Source: SG8-4 sp964598225
GTDB lineage: Bacteria > Planctomycetota > Phycisphaerae > Sedimentisphaerales > Anaerobacaceae
Assembly: GCA_964598225.1 (NCBI GenBank)
Contig: CAZRBG010000017.1
Coordinates: 22,095-86,094 of the forward strand
Direction of reading: 5' to 3'
Length of the DNA: 64,000 bases
The notes beneath the pieces are model-generated. The model did no database searches. It had not been told where the DNA came from and worked only from the letters and a program-made list of their open reading frames with translations. The position numbers were made by a program, and so were the translations under genes. Shown piece after piece: positions 27,178 through 36,450 of the stretch (within the stretch, counting starts at the first letter, position 1; the number at the start of each line of letters is the position of its first letter).

Positions 27178-28876
27178 CGCGCCAGAGACTGGCTCCTTTT
27201 TGACGGCATCGTTCCGGCAAAAAGGAGCCTGCCCATTTCTTTCGCACAATGAATAAGGCAGAACCAGATTCGACAACGATTCTGCCGGAAATTCTCCGAT
27301 AAGGGCGGTCCGGCTTGATTTCTATGCTCGCAAGCTTTCTCTCGCCTTCTTTCAGTTGAAACATGGGTCGCTCCAAATCCTTACCTTCCGGGTTGAAGTA
27401 CGTATCTTCATAGCCAAAGGCCTCCAGAGTGTGCATGGTGTAGATTCCGGCAGGAATATACGAAAAGTCGAAACTTCCGTGATCTTCGACCTCGATAACC
27501 CAGGAGCCGATTTCTTCAGAATTCAAACACACTTTCCCGTGCCCAATCCGGCCCCTGCGCGCCTTTCGGTAAATCCCACCGCGAATCAAACACGTTCCGC
27601 CGGGCCATTTGCCGTCTCGACTGACGGTCTTGTTTCTCGATGAAGCCTGTCGATCGCGGGTTGTGGGCCGTCGATTGCGGTTGACTCTGTTCCGATATCC
27701 AGGCACGTGTTTCCGCCCAACGTCCATTGGACTGACTTTGATACCGTTGGACTGGGCCCACCCGGTCCATTTTTGCTTCGAGTCTCCGAAGTAAACTCCG
27801 GTGATCTCGCATAAGGCTACCTTGGAACAAAGTCGGGTGTCGTTGTTGTAGTGATCCAGAAGATTGATTAGCAACGGCACGGCCTTTTTGTCGCCGATCC
27901 TGCCGAGTGCTCTAACTGCCATCCACCTGGGTCGGTTGCCCATTTTGGGTTTTTGGCCTATGCTCAAGAGCACGTCCAGAGCCTCCCCCGACGCCACGTT
28001 GCCGAGCGCGGCAATAGCTCTTGTCATTTTCTCGAAGTTGTTCGAGTTTGCATCCGCAATCCACTGCCTGACCATTTTGTCTTTCTCGGCGTCGGAGGCC
28101 GCTTCGTACTGGTCCTCGACCTTGAACCATCCGGCCGAGAATTCTTCTTGGCCCCTGAGCTGCTTCAAAGTCTGCTCATCAAGCAGCTTGCGGTTCGCAG
28201 ATTCAGGCAGAGTACGAAACCAATCTCGTGCAGCCGGGCTTATCGAAGGTTGGCTCATCTTATAAAGCTCTTGCAGTTCGGCGTCTGTTGCCGCTGTGGA
28301 TTTAATCAACGTTAGTCTCTCGCTCTTATTCAGCATTGAGGCCACGGCGTCCCTGGCCTCCTCGGTATCAACACAAATGTAACCGATCAGCTTGTCGCCC
28401 TCAGCCTGAGTTCTGAAGTGGTGTGTCCGCACGCCCTGCGGATGATTTTCATTAAACGCTTCAAGCAACTGGCGTGCCGTAACCGGCTTGAACGAATCAA
28501 CCGGCTCGAATTGTACGATATACCCGGCTATCTCAGCGGGCGCGGCCCTCGGCAGCAAGATCGCCGCAACAATGACAATCCCGGCCAGAGCAAGCCACCA
28601 GAAATGCTTTGATCCTATGGCGGGACCTGCCGAAGAGGGCTGGGCATCCAGAAGTTCGGCATAATCACAAGCCGGACCCATTTCAGTTATTATCCTCTGG
28701 AAATTCTCCCAGGTCTGCTCCTGCGGCTCAAGATCGGCGAAGCGCCTGTCAAGATGACAACTTACATCATCGAGGACTTCTTTGCCGCGAGGGTGCTTTA
28801 CCGACGATAGAGCCTTTTCCACCTTGCGGAGGTATCCCGCCTTCAGACTCTCCCATTTCCTGCTTTCCGAAGTCAT
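27161..28876 (-). CDS. Membrane protein with HAAS-like N-terminus, HEAT repeats and a regulatory-like beta domain
   Basis: 571 residues. Residues 1-75 (SSVKHPRGKEVLDDVSCHLDRRF) resemble the HAAS/DUF1700 helical domain that normally pairs with PadR regulators. A membrane helix follows (FWWLALAGIVIVAAILLP), then a helical region with HEAT-like repeats (MTRAIAALGNVASGEALDVL; MAVRALGRIGDKKAVPLLIN), a basic linker rich in Arg, and a C-terminal carboxypeptidase-regulatory-like beta domain (FDFSYIPAGIYTMHTLEA). The last 25 residues are encoded through a stem-loop and into the neighbour, so the natural stop may have been lost. Its start overlaps padR by four bases. Confidence 0.65.
   Translation of the reverse strand: MTSESRKWESLKAGYLRKVEKALSSVKHPRGKEVLDDVSCHLDRRFADLEPQEQTWENFQRIITEMGPACDYAELLDAQPSSAGPAIGSKHFWWLALAGIVIVAAILLPRAAPAEIAGYIVQFEPVDSFKPVTARQLLEAFNENHPQGVRTHHFRTQAEGDKLIGYICVDTEEARDAVASMLNKSERLTLIKSTAATDAELQELYKMSQPSISPAARDWFRTLPESANRKLLDEQTLKQLRGQEEFSAGWFKVEDQYEAASDAEKDKMVRQWIADANSNNFEKMTRAIAALGNVASGEALDVLLSIGQKPKMGNRPRWMAVRALGRIGDKKAVPLLINLLDHYNNDTRLCSKVALCEITGVYFGDSKQKWTGWAQSNGIKVSPMDVGRKHVPGYRNRVNRNRRPTTRDRQASSRNKTVSRDGKWPGGTCLIRGGIYRKARRGRIGHGKVCLNSEEIGSWVIEVEDHGSFDFSYIPAGIYTMHTLEAFGYEDTYFNPEGKDLERPMFQLKEGERKLASIEIKPDRPYRRISGRIVVESGSALFIVRKKWAGSFLPERCRQKGASLWRATLPG
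27191..27229. terminator. Stem-loop between convergent genes
   Basis: GGCTCCTTTTTG (27191-27202) pairs perfectly with CAAAAAGGAGCC (27218-27229) around a 15-base loop, 13 bases after the DUF1540 stop. The T and A runs sit inside the stem, so on either strand the hairpin could end transcription. It falls within the C-terminal codons of the minus-strand frame. Confidence 0.6.
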
Positions 28877-29253
28877 TTGTCAGCTCCTTTCCTGATTTTT
28901 TGAATGCTCGTGATGATCCCGTCCCAGTGAGCGTTCATTTCGGCCAGGGTCTTAACGCCCCGTTCCGTAAGCTCGAAGTATTTCCTCGGCGGGCCGTCCT
29001 GCGAAGGCTCGGTACGGCTCGCTACAAGGCCGTCCGTCTGCAGACGCGCGAGGATCGGGTAGATGTTGCCCTCGCGCATCATCAACCCGTCATTCTGCTT
29101 GAGAATCTTCACCATCTCATAACCGTGACGCTTGCCGTGCCGCAGCAGATTGAGGATGACGACCTCCAGCAATCCTTTTCGCAATTGAGTTTCCCAATTA
29201 TTCAGATTCAAAATGCACCTCTCGATTCTCTCACCAAAGACACGTCTTGCCAT
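28873..29253 (-). CDS. PadR-family transcriptional regulator
   Basis: About 126 residues. The PadR winged helix is clear: QLRKGLLEVVILNLLRHG, the recognition region HGYEMVKILKQNDGLMMREGNIYPILARLQTDGLV, and the wing RTEPSQDGPPRKYFELTERG. The N-terminus may start later, near LNNWETQLRKG. It is the first gene of a pair with the HAAS-type membrane protein, the usual partner of PadR proteins, and its promoter carries a palindrome that suits autoregulation. Confidence 0.9.
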   Translation of the reverse strand: MARRVFGERIERCILNLNNWETQLRKGLLEVVILNLLRHGKRHGYEMVKILKQNDGLMMREGNIYPILARLQTDGLVASRTEPSQDGPPRKYFELTERGVKTLAEMNAHWDGIITSIQKIRKGADK

Positions 29254-29264
29254 TCACCGTCGCT

Positions 29265-29294
29265 ATACTACATAACAGTATACTGTAATGTCAA
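29265..29294 (-). promoter_or_regulatory. padR promoter with dyad operator
   Basis: On the minus strand TTGACA (29294-29289), an 18-base spacer, and TAGTAT (29270-29265). The spacer holds ACAGTATACTGT (29275-29286), a perfect 12-bp palindrome in the style of PadR sites, so repression by PadR is likely. Confidence 0.6.
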
Positions 29295-29388
29295 TAAGAA
29301 ACTTTGAGAATTTTATTTCTTTTCGCAGTGCAGGCAAACGGTCATTACTCTCTTTCCGTGCTCAATCATAACTTTAGAGGATTCACAT

Positions 29389-29417
29389 TTGCAAAATTGC
29401 CGCGGATTCGATACAAT
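29389..29417 (+). promoter_or_regulatory. Promoter of the large PQQ-propeller gene
   Basis: TTGCAA (29389-29394), 17-base spacer, TACAAT (29412-29417), about 44 bases before the ATG at 29461. AGGAGA precedes the ATG at normal distance. Confidence 0.5.
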
Positions 29418-29460
29418 GACGGCACAAAATGAATGCTTTAACTAAGATAGGAGAACCACC

Positions 29461-32400
29461 ATGAACAGAAGCTTTTTCATCCTTGTCTTGATATTATCTC
29501 TAATGACCTGCACATGGACAGCGGCGGAGGATCTGGCCGATGCCGCAGGCGTTAAGGGCGGCTTCGTCGTCTGTGTGGGTTGCGAAAACGGCAGGCAATA
29601 CGAGTCTCTCGGGGCCAAAGAGGGCTTCGTCGTGCAGGGGCTTTATGACGATCCGAAGGCCCTCGCAACCGTCCGAGAGCAAATCAGAGCCGCGGGGACT
29701 TACGGCAAGGTTTCGGTGGGGCTGTTCGACGGAAAACAGTTGCCCTACGTAGACAGCCTGGTGAACCTGCTTATCATCTGTGATGATGGCGATCTGCCGG
29801 CAGACGAGATCGAGCGGGTCTTGGTTCCGGGCGGACTGGCCCTGGTCAAAGATAGCAGGGTGGGGCTTGCCCCACCATTAGAGGCCCTCGGTGGGGCAAG
29901 CCCCACCCTACAGCGCGACGGCTGGAAAGTCTTTAGAAAGCCCTGTCCGGACGAGATAGATGAGTGGAGTCATTTTCTGCACGATTCGCAGGGGACGTCC
30001 GTGTCCGACGATTTGGTTGCAGGACACCCGAAAGGTCTGAGATGGACCGGCGGGCCGTTCTGGGCAAGAAGCCACGAGCATACGTCCAGCATGCAGGCGA
30101 TGGTCTCAGCCGGGGGCCGGGTGTTCTACGTGATGGACGAGGGACCGACAGAGTCCATCCAACTGCCGCCGGAGTTCTATCTTACTGCGCGCGACGCCTT
30201 CAACGGGGCCGTCCTCTGGAAGAAACCTTTGGACAACTGGTTCAACGGCCTCTATCCGCTCAAGAGCGGACCGAGCTGGCTGCCGAGGAGACTGGTCGCC
30301 GTCAGCAACAGGGTCTATATCGCTCCCGGCACGGGAGAGAAGCTACTTTGTCTGGACGCGGCTACGGGCAAGACCGTACGTACTTACCCCGACACTACCG
30401 GCACGTTCGAGCTGATCGTTTCGAACGGCGTCGTCTTCGCCGCGGTGGATCCCGACACCAAGCCCGTTGACTACAACCAGCAGCATCCCAACTGCTGGAG
30501 AGAGCGCGACCGTGCCAGCAAGTTATGGGGATGGACCCGTGAGAACGGCACGCGCATTCTCAAGGCAATGAATGCCGAGACCGGCGATCTCCTGTGGGAG
30601 AAGAAAGTGCCCGTCGCGCCGATCACACTCGCCGCCGACGGCAGAATGGTGTGCTTCTATGACGGAGCAGCTGTAATCGCTCTCGACAGAAAGACCGGCG
30701 ATGAAATCTGGAATGCAAAGGTCTCTCCGGCTAAGCTGATCCGCACGGGTTACGGCGGCCCGCGCCTCGTCATCCACCGGGACCGCGTGCTCTTCTCGCC
30801 GATGAAAGAGATCTACGCTATCTCGGCGAAAACCGGTGACATACTATGGACCGTCAAGAACAAGCCCCGCTCGGGACACTACAGCCTCGAAGATTTCTAC
30901 GTCATCGACGAGACGGTATGGGCGCTGCAACGCCGGAATAACGGTGCGTTTACGACCTATGCTCTCGCTGACGGCAAACAACTATCCGAGCACGTCAACC
31001 CGATAAAGTCTTTCTACATCCACCAACGCTGCTACCCGGGCCGGACCACTCGCAAGTTCCAGTTGCCGCCGATAATGGGAACCGAGATCTATGACATGGA
31101 AAAGGACAAGTGGTACAACAATCACTGGGTCCGCGGCGGCTGCGTTTACGGAATGATGCCGGCCAACGGCATGGTCTACGCGCCGCCACATGCGTGCGCG
31201 TGTTACTACCAGTCCAAGCTCAACGGCTTCAACGCCATTTCACCGCAAGCGCAGTCGGCCAACGCGCCACCCGCTGAAAAGAGACTCCTCAAAGGGCCGG
31301 CATACGGCAAACAGGTCAGTAAAGCCCGATATGCGGCGTCGGAGTGGCCGACTTTCCGGCAAAACAATAAACGCACCGGTTACGTCAGGACCGACGTTGC
31401 CGCCGACGTCGAGCAGTTGTGGAAGACGGACTTCGGCACAGAGATCAGCCAGCCGACCGTCGCCGACGGCAAGCTCTACCTGAGCGCTGTCGACGAACAT
31501 ACCATCCATGCACTCGATGCTGCTTCCGGCCGCAAAATCTGGCACTTCGTCGCCAATGGGCGCGTTAATTCTTCACCGACCATCTACAAAGGGCTCGCGA
31601 TATTCGGCTGCGCCGATGGCTGCGTTTACGCTCTCAACGCCGCAGATGGCCAACTCGCCTGGAAGTTTCAGGCTGCTCCAAACGCACGCAGGCTGATGGC
31701 CTACAACCAGCCCGAATCGGTCTGGCCGCTTGCCGGAAGCACGCTGATACAGGCCTGCCCTGAGTCTGCCGAACGGGAAGGCAAGCTCTACTGCGTCGCC
31801 GGCCGCTCTATGTTCCTCGACGGCGGCTTGCGAATGCTTATCCTCGATCCTGAGACGGGCGAACTGATTTCTGAAAACGTCATGGACCGCAGGATACCCG
31901 GCAGCGATAAGCAACTGGACGACGTTATGATGGGCAAGCATATGCCGGTAGCGATGCCCGACATTCTCTCCAGCGACGGCCAATACGTCTACATGAAATC
32001 GCAAACCTTCACCATGGACGGCAAGCGAGTTCGCGTCAAACCCCAGCGACCGGACACGCAGTACGACCGAGAGGTGCATCTTTTCTCGCCGATATCGCTG
32101 CTCGACGACGCCTGGCACCAGCGAACGTACTGGATTTACGGCCGGGCCGCGGGCGAGGGCTGGGCTGAATTTCAGTTCCCGCCAAAGCGCGTGCCCTGCG
32201 GCCGCGTTATGTGCATCGACGAACAGAACGCCTATTCGTACGGCCGCGATCCCGAGCTGCTGTGCAACACTTCGGTCAGCGAGTACCGTCTCTTCAGCGC
32301 TCGCAAAGAGCCGAAACGCAAGGTTGGCCAGCCCAGGCTCGAAGGCAGCCGATGGCCAAAGGCCAGGTACAGCCCCACTGATAACCCCCTGGCAAGCAAC

Positions 32401-32793
32401 AGCGTGAACTGGCATCAACTTTCGAAACTGCCCACCGACAAGCTCACCGCGCTGGACTACAATTGGCTCCACGAGGAGCCGGACGTAATGGCAAAAGCAA
32501 TGGTCCTGGCAAACGACAAGTTATTCATCGCCGGCCCGCGCGACGTGGCGGACGAAAAGGATCTCTGGGGCCGGTCCAACGAAAAGGTGTACCAACAGAA
32601 GATGACGGCACAGGCGGCATGGTTCAAAGGCACGCATGGCGGCTACATGCAGGTCTTCAGCAAAAAGAGCGGCGAAAAACTCACCGAGAAGAAACTCGCC
32701 TGCCTCCCCGCATTCGACGGAATGATAGCCGCAAACGGAAAACTGTACATGACAACCAAATGTGGCTCATTAATCTGCTATGGAGGAAAGTAG
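29461..32793 (+). CDS. Large exported protein: methyltransferase-like fold plus PQQ-type beta-propeller
   Basis: 1110 residues. Signal peptide (SFFILVLILSLMTCTWTAAE), then residues about 30-150 with a Rossmann, SAM-methyltransferase-like pattern (VVCVGCENGRQYESLG; LIICDDGDLPADEIERVLVPGG) that lacks a clear SAM motif, and then propeller repeats (ILKAMNAETGDLLWEK; VIALDRKTGDEIWNAK; IHALDAASGRKIWHF; YALNAADGQLAWKF). The segment EWPTFRQNNKRTGYV marks a second propeller start. Two short repeat insertions are visible in frame: residues about 131-151 (palindromic GTGGGGC unit) and near 765 (ACPESAE). A secreted binding or redox role is inferred only. Confidence 0.85.
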   Translation: MNRSFFILVLILSLMTCTWTAAEDLADAAGVKGGFVVCVGCENGRQYESLGAKEGFVVQGLYDDPKALATVREQIRAAGTYGKVSVGLFDGKQLPYVDSLVNLLIICDDGDLPADEIERVLVPGGLALVKDSRVGLAPPLEALGGASPTLQRDGWKVFRKPCPDEIDEWSHFLHDSQGTSVSDDLVAGHPKGLRWTGGPFWARSHEHTSSMQAMVSAGGRVFYVMDEGPTESIQLPPEFYLTARDAFNGAVLWKKPLDNWFNGLYPLKSGPSWLPRRLVAVSNRVYIAPGTGEKLLCLDAATGKTVRTYPDTTGTFELIVSNGVVFAAVDPDTKPVDYNQQHPNCWRERDRASKLWGWTRENGTRILKAMNAETGDLLWEKKVPVAPITLAADGRMVCFYDGAAVIALDRKTGDEIWNAKVSPAKLIRTGYGGPRLVIHRDRVLFSPMKEIYAISAKTGDILWTVKNKPRSGHYSLEDFYVIDETVWALQRRNNGAFTTYALADGKQLSEHVNPIKSFYIHQRCYPGRTTRKFQLPPIMGTEIYDMEKDKWYNNHWVRGGCVYGMMPANGMVYAPPHACACYYQSKLNGFNAISPQAQSANAPPAEKRLLKGPAYGKQVSKARYAASEWPTFRQNNKRTGYVRTDVAADVEQLWKTDFGTEISQPTVADGKLYLSAVDEHTIHALDAASGRKIWHFVANGRVNSSPTIYKGLAIFGCADGCVYALNAADGQLAWKFQAAPNARRLMAYNQPESVWPLAGSTLIQACPESAEREGKLYCVAGRSMFLDGGLRMLILDPETGELISENVMDRRIPGSDKQLDDVMMGKHMPVAMPDILSSDGQYVYMKSQTFTMDGKRVRVKPQRPDTQYDREVHLFSPISLLDDAWHQRTYWIYGRAAGEGWAEFQFPPKRVPCGRVMCIDEQNAYSYGRDPELLCNTSVSEYRLFSARKEPKRKVGQPRLEGSRWPKARYSPTDNPLASNSVNWHQLSKLPTDKLTALDYNWLHEEPDVMAKAMVLANDKLFIAGPRDVADEKDLWGRSNEKVYQQKMTAQAAWFKGTHGGYMQVFSKKSGEKLTEKKLACLPAFDGMIAANGKLYMTTKCGSLICYGGK
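29857..29912. repeat. Double GTGGGGC palindrome inside a coding region
   Basis: AGGGTGGGGCTTGCCCCACC (29857-29876) and its exact reverse complement GGTGGGGCAAGCCCCACCCT (29890-29909), 13 bases apart. The second copy is identical to 17127-17146. It is translated in frame as RVGLAPP...GGASPTLQ, between two parts of the protein that otherwise join naturally. Confidence 0.85.
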
Positions 32794-32830
32794 CAAGGGT
32801 AATGAATAATTAATCGGCGGGGTGCGACCT

Positions 32831-32876
32831 GCCCCTTCGGCAGGCTCAGCGCAAGCTCTGAGCGAAGTCGAACGGG
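32831..32876. repeat. Dispersed repeat of the ACPE-encoding family
   Basis: GCCCCTTCGGCAGGCTCAGC followed by GCAAGCTCTGAGCGAAGTCG and AACGGG. It is an inverted-repeat unit common in bacterial genomes that, when translated, gives peptides such as ACPERSR or ACPELVE. It sits in the 216-bp gap before the CAP-domain gene. Related pieces are inside genes at 5942-5975, 31750-31780 and 36511-36538, and near 55300-55330. Confidence 0.7.
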
Positions 32877-33009
32877 TTGCCCTACCATTGTTGATCGGGG
32901 AAAGGGTTGCTGCACAACACGCTGGTCCGGGACCGGACGTTGTGTCGCGCGATGTTTATTCGCTGTCGTAGTGGCCCTTATCGATGGACCAGGTAGGAAG
33001 GAACACACG

Positions 33010-34617
33010 ATGAAATATTACCAAGCGCTGCTTGTGTCTCTCTTGACGATCTGCCTGATTGGAGTTAGCAGCGGGATTACCAGAATTGAAAGCCCCAACG
33101 GCCGAGAGCGAATCCCTGCCGGAGCAAAGTGGCCTATCACCTGGCGATGCGACAGTGACACCGAGCGAGTATCGATTGAATTCTCGTTTACCGGCGGGGT
33201 CTTTTGGGAACTCATTGCGCCTAAGGTTGGCTGCAAGCAACGCCGGGGAAGCTACCTATGGACGGTTCCGAATCTGTCGTCGCCGGCGTGTCTTATCCGC
33301 ATTGTGGACCTGGACGACGCAAGCAACTCGGACCGTAGCGACGGAGTCTTTACAATCTTTCCCTGTACGCTTCGCATGGATTTCGATAATGACTGCATAA
33401 TCACTTTTGCGGATTTTGCCGCTCTGGCCAATGAATGGCTGCAATGCGGAGACCCGTACGATCCGGTCTGCCTTGACAACCGCCGGCCGCAAATCACCTC
33501 GAGTCCGGCACTGCAGGCAACGGCGGACCAGGTTTACACATATCGCGTAAAGGCGACCGACCCCGACGGCGACATAGTCAAGTACGACTTGCTGCGTGCT
33601 CCGGCGGGCATGACCATCAATTCGGCTTCCGGCTCTATCATGTGGCAACCCGCGGGTAATCAAAGCGGCACAGAGCCGGTCATTATCCAGGTCCGAGACG
33701 ATTCAGGAGCGGCCGATATTCAGGCGTTCGAACTCGATGTGCCGTCCCTGCCGCCCGCGGCCGAAGCGATTTTTACGGGCGCGCCGGTCGATGGATACCC
33801 GAACCTTTTCGAGCGGCGATTGGTCGTCTATACCAATGCAATGCGCATGGCCCCGCAGGAATACCGCGACGAGTACATGGCCGACTTTACCCCGGACCCG
33901 AGCTCCATTCTGCAAAACCCGGACCCCGTCGAGCCGGTGTATTACCAGCCGCTGCTCAACCACGCCGCGCGCTTTCACGCCGAAGACATGGCCGAGAACG
34001 GCTGCTTTCAGCACGACGACTGCGACGGCACGGCATGGGACGAGAGGATAGGAAGCTTCTATCCCCAGGCTCGCCGGATAGGTGAGAATATCTCCTTCGG
34101 CTACCGGTCGGCAAAAGCGGCGATAGATGCCTGGCTGTGTGATGAGACGGGAGGAAGATGCGCCGCAGATGGGACTCCCGCGGCGGGCCACCGAACGAAT
34201 ATGGCCAGCGATGCCTTCAGGCAATTCGGCACAGGCTGGGCCGTCGAAGAAACGGGCAACCGGAGCCGGTTCTGGGTGCAGGACTTCGCTTCGAATGAGC
34301 CGGACGAGCTGCCGCCCATCGTCGCCGGCTGCCACGACTTCCTGGTCTCAGGCAGAACCTCGTTTCTGCTAAACTACCGCGACACCGGCAACCGCCCGCC
34401 CGCATCAGCGCAGGTCGTCGTCGATGGCGCAACCCACGACATGAACCTCGACCTCGGCGAACCGGCCGCCGGTACGTACCGCGTAGACATAGATAGACCC
34501 AATAGATGCAGAGAGTACTACTTCCTGGCCACCACCGCCGCCGGCGAACTCTGGCGCCACCCCGGCCCCGGCGCCTTCCTGACCGACGGCGAAGCCCCCT
34601 GCGAAAACTATCATTAA
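33010..34617 (+). CDS. Secreted CAP-domain protein with dockerin-like and Ig-like modules
   Basis: About 535 residues from the ATG at 33010, preceded by AGGAAGGA. Domains in order: signal peptide (LLVSLLTICLIGVSSG), an N-terminal Kre9/Knh1-like beta module (RIPAGAKWPITW), a dockerin-type repeat (MDFDNDCIITFADFAALANEW), a cadherin/Ig-like repeat (YTYRVKATDPDGDIVKYDL), and a CAP/SCP domain (about 270-440: YYQPLLNHAARFHAEDMAENG; RIGENISFGY; GHRTNMASDAFRQFGTGW). The C-terminus adds a small beta domain. The single dockerin repeat suggests calcium-dependent structure, not necessarily cellulosome assembly. Function in the extracellular matrix is inferred. Confidence 0.85.
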   Translation: MKYYQALLVSLLTICLIGVSSGITRIESPNGRERIPAGAKWPITWRCDSDTERVSIEFSFTGGVFWELIAPKVGCKQRRGSYLWTVPNLSSPACLIRIVDLDDASNSDRSDGVFTIFPCTLRMDFDNDCIITFADFAALANEWLQCGDPYDPVCLDNRRPQITSSPALQATADQVYTYRVKATDPDGDIVKYDLLRAPAGMTINSASGSIMWQPAGNQSGTEPVIIQVRDDSGAADIQAFELDVPSLPPAAEAIFTGAPVDGYPNLFERRLVVYTNAMRMAPQEYRDEYMADFTPDPSSILQNPDPVEPVYYQPLLNHAARFHAEDMAENGCFQHDDCDGTAWDERIGSFYPQARRIGENISFGYRSAKAAIDAWLCDETGGRCAADGTPAAGHRTNMASDAFRQFGTGWAVEETGNRSRFWVQDFASNEPDELPPIVAGCHDFLVSGRTSFLLNYRDTGNRPPASAQVVVDGATHDMNLDLGEPAAGTYRVDIDRPNRCREYYFLATTAAGELWRHPGPGAFLTDGEAPCENYH

Positions 34618-34773
34618 TCGCGGGCGGCCGGATGATTCCACAGACCTTGTGTCCCCGCAAATCTCGACAGAAACCGCCGATGGATCCTTGTCATGACTAT
34701 TCAAATAGAATACGGTTAAGCCATGGCTAATGAAGAAGTATCTATCAAAACCAGTATAGTAAATTATTTTAAG

Positions 34774-36294
34774 ATGAAGTGTTGCCGTGTATTTCTTGCT
34801 TCGTTATTGGCATACTGTCCGATCGGACCGGCGGCCTCGGCTCAGGAGAAAAAGGACCTCGGCATGCAATTGGCTGAAAATCCGCCGATGCAGACAATCT
34901 CTAAAACTCCTCCGGCGCCGGCTGCCATTACGGACAAATTCGAGATTCGCAGGGGCTTCCGACTGATCGAGACACTGGATGAATTTCGGGCCGTTATTAA
35001 GAAGAATAATCAGAAAATCCGAATGAAGCCGGGTATCTATCGTGCCGAGAAAGCCGATCCGCCAATGTTGGCGCCCATCCCTCGAACGAAACCGGACAGG
35101 GACGGCAAAATACCGAAAAACAACCAACAGCATATTTTCGCCGTCAACGGCTCGAACAACTACTTCGACCTGCGCGGAGTCGTGTTCGAGACTCCGGTGT
35201 CGGCCCAGAGCAAGTTATCCGGCCGGGCACACGTCTCCGATACATGGCATATCAACGGAACCGACAACACCTTTGAGGGCGGGTATTTTCGAAATATTCT
35301 GGACAGGCCCTATCCTCAATATAACGTCACCGAAAACGAGTTCGAAATCTGCAACGACAATAACACATTTCTCAACTGCACTTTTGTCATCAGGGGCTCG
35401 ATTCCCTACGGATATTCCGATTACTACGGCAAAGGCGGCCCTAACTTCGGACGACTCAACAAGCACTCCTTCATGTCGATCTACCGCGCCAATAATACCA
35501 AACTCATTGCCTGCAAGGTCTACATGCGGTCGTTCGGGCACTGTGTCCATTTCCACCGGGCCGATGGCGTACTTATCAAAGGGTGCTTTTTCACAGGCAC
35601 GCTGCGCCCGACCAACGACATTTACGAAGAGAAAGTCGGCAGAGCCAAAGAATACGACTTCAACATTATGTACCGTGGCAAGCGGCCCATCCCCCGCGAC
35701 CGGATGATTCCGCTGACGGAAGACGGAGTACGCTCATACGGCGGAGACAAGGACATCACCGTTATCGACACCACGGTCGAGCGGCTGCGTGGTTGCTTCC
35801 AACTGTTGTGCGATGGGGATGTGACTCTGGAGAACGTAACAGTGCTCGAGGCCGGTGATTTCAGCTACGATCTCAGTTCCGGCGACAAGGGCAAAGTCAT
35901 GATGAGAAATTGCCGGGGTGATATCGCATATAATCCCCTGTTCAACCTAACGCGAGGCGATATCCCGAAGGACGGCTTTTACGAGATTACGATTCTCAGC
36001 CCCGCCGAAAACGTCAAAGCCACTGCACGAACAAGTCTTGGAACCATCTGCGGCGAGAACTGCAAGTTTATATTTCACGACGGCACAACCAGGCCAATTC
36101 CGAGCCAGTTCAATTACCTTAAGTGCGGCGGCAAGAAAGGCATGGTCAACTCCACAGTAACCAATTACACAACGGCAAGATTAATCCTGAACGAACGTGT
36201 GCGAAACTGCGTGATCAAATCAGTTGGACCTGTAGAGGACCACGGCAAACAGAATTCAATCATCAAAATCAAGCCTAAAACAAACATCGACTAG
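34774..36294 (+). CDS. Exported right-handed beta-helix protein (pectate-lyase-like fold)
   Basis: About 506 residues from the ATG at 34774, which places a signal peptide (CCRVFLASLLAYCPIGPAASA) at the start; an ATG at 34723 would hide it. The rest is a parallel beta-helix with repeated short strands: NYFDLRGVVFETP, HINGTDNTFEGGYFRNI, NDNNTFLNCTFVIRG, NNTKLIACKVYMRSFG, ADGVLIKGCFFTG, DVTLENVTVLEAG. Such folds occur in polysaccharide lyases and in binding proteins; I cannot assign catalytic residues. It sits in a block of secreted carbohydrate-related proteins. Confidence 0.8.
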   Translation: MKCCRVFLASLLAYCPIGPAASAQEKKDLGMQLAENPPMQTISKTPPAPAAITDKFEIRRGFRLIETLDEFRAVIKKNNQKIRMKPGIYRAEKADPPMLAPIPRTKPDRDGKIPKNNQQHIFAVNGSNNYFDLRGVVFETPVSAQSKLSGRAHVSDTWHINGTDNTFEGGYFRNILDRPYPQYNVTENEFEICNDNNTFLNCTFVIRGSIPYGYSDYYGKGGPNFGRLNKHSFMSIYRANNTKLIACKVYMRSFGHCVHFHRADGVLIKGCFFTGTLRPTNDIYEEKVGRAKEYDFNIMYRGKRPIPRDRMIPLTEDGVRSYGGDKDITVIDTTVERLRGCFQLLCDGDVTLENVTVLEAGDFSYDLSSGDKGKVMMRNCRGDIAYNPLFNLTRGDIPKDGFYEITILSPAENVKATARTSLGTICGENCKFIFHDGTTRPIPSQFNYLKCGGKKGMVNSTVTNYTTARLILNERVRNCVIKSVGPVEDHGKQNSIIKIKPKTNID

Positions 36295-36450
36295 AAACAA
36301 GTCATTTGGACTTATTTGAGAAAAACCAAACCGCCCGACTCCGAAGGCTGCAAGTTGCTCTTGACGTGGTGCGGTCTTTTGTGGAGAATTTAGGGGATAT
36401 GGACAATGTTTGGAATGGAGATCGAGAATCTGCTTGAAAGGTGGTGTCTG

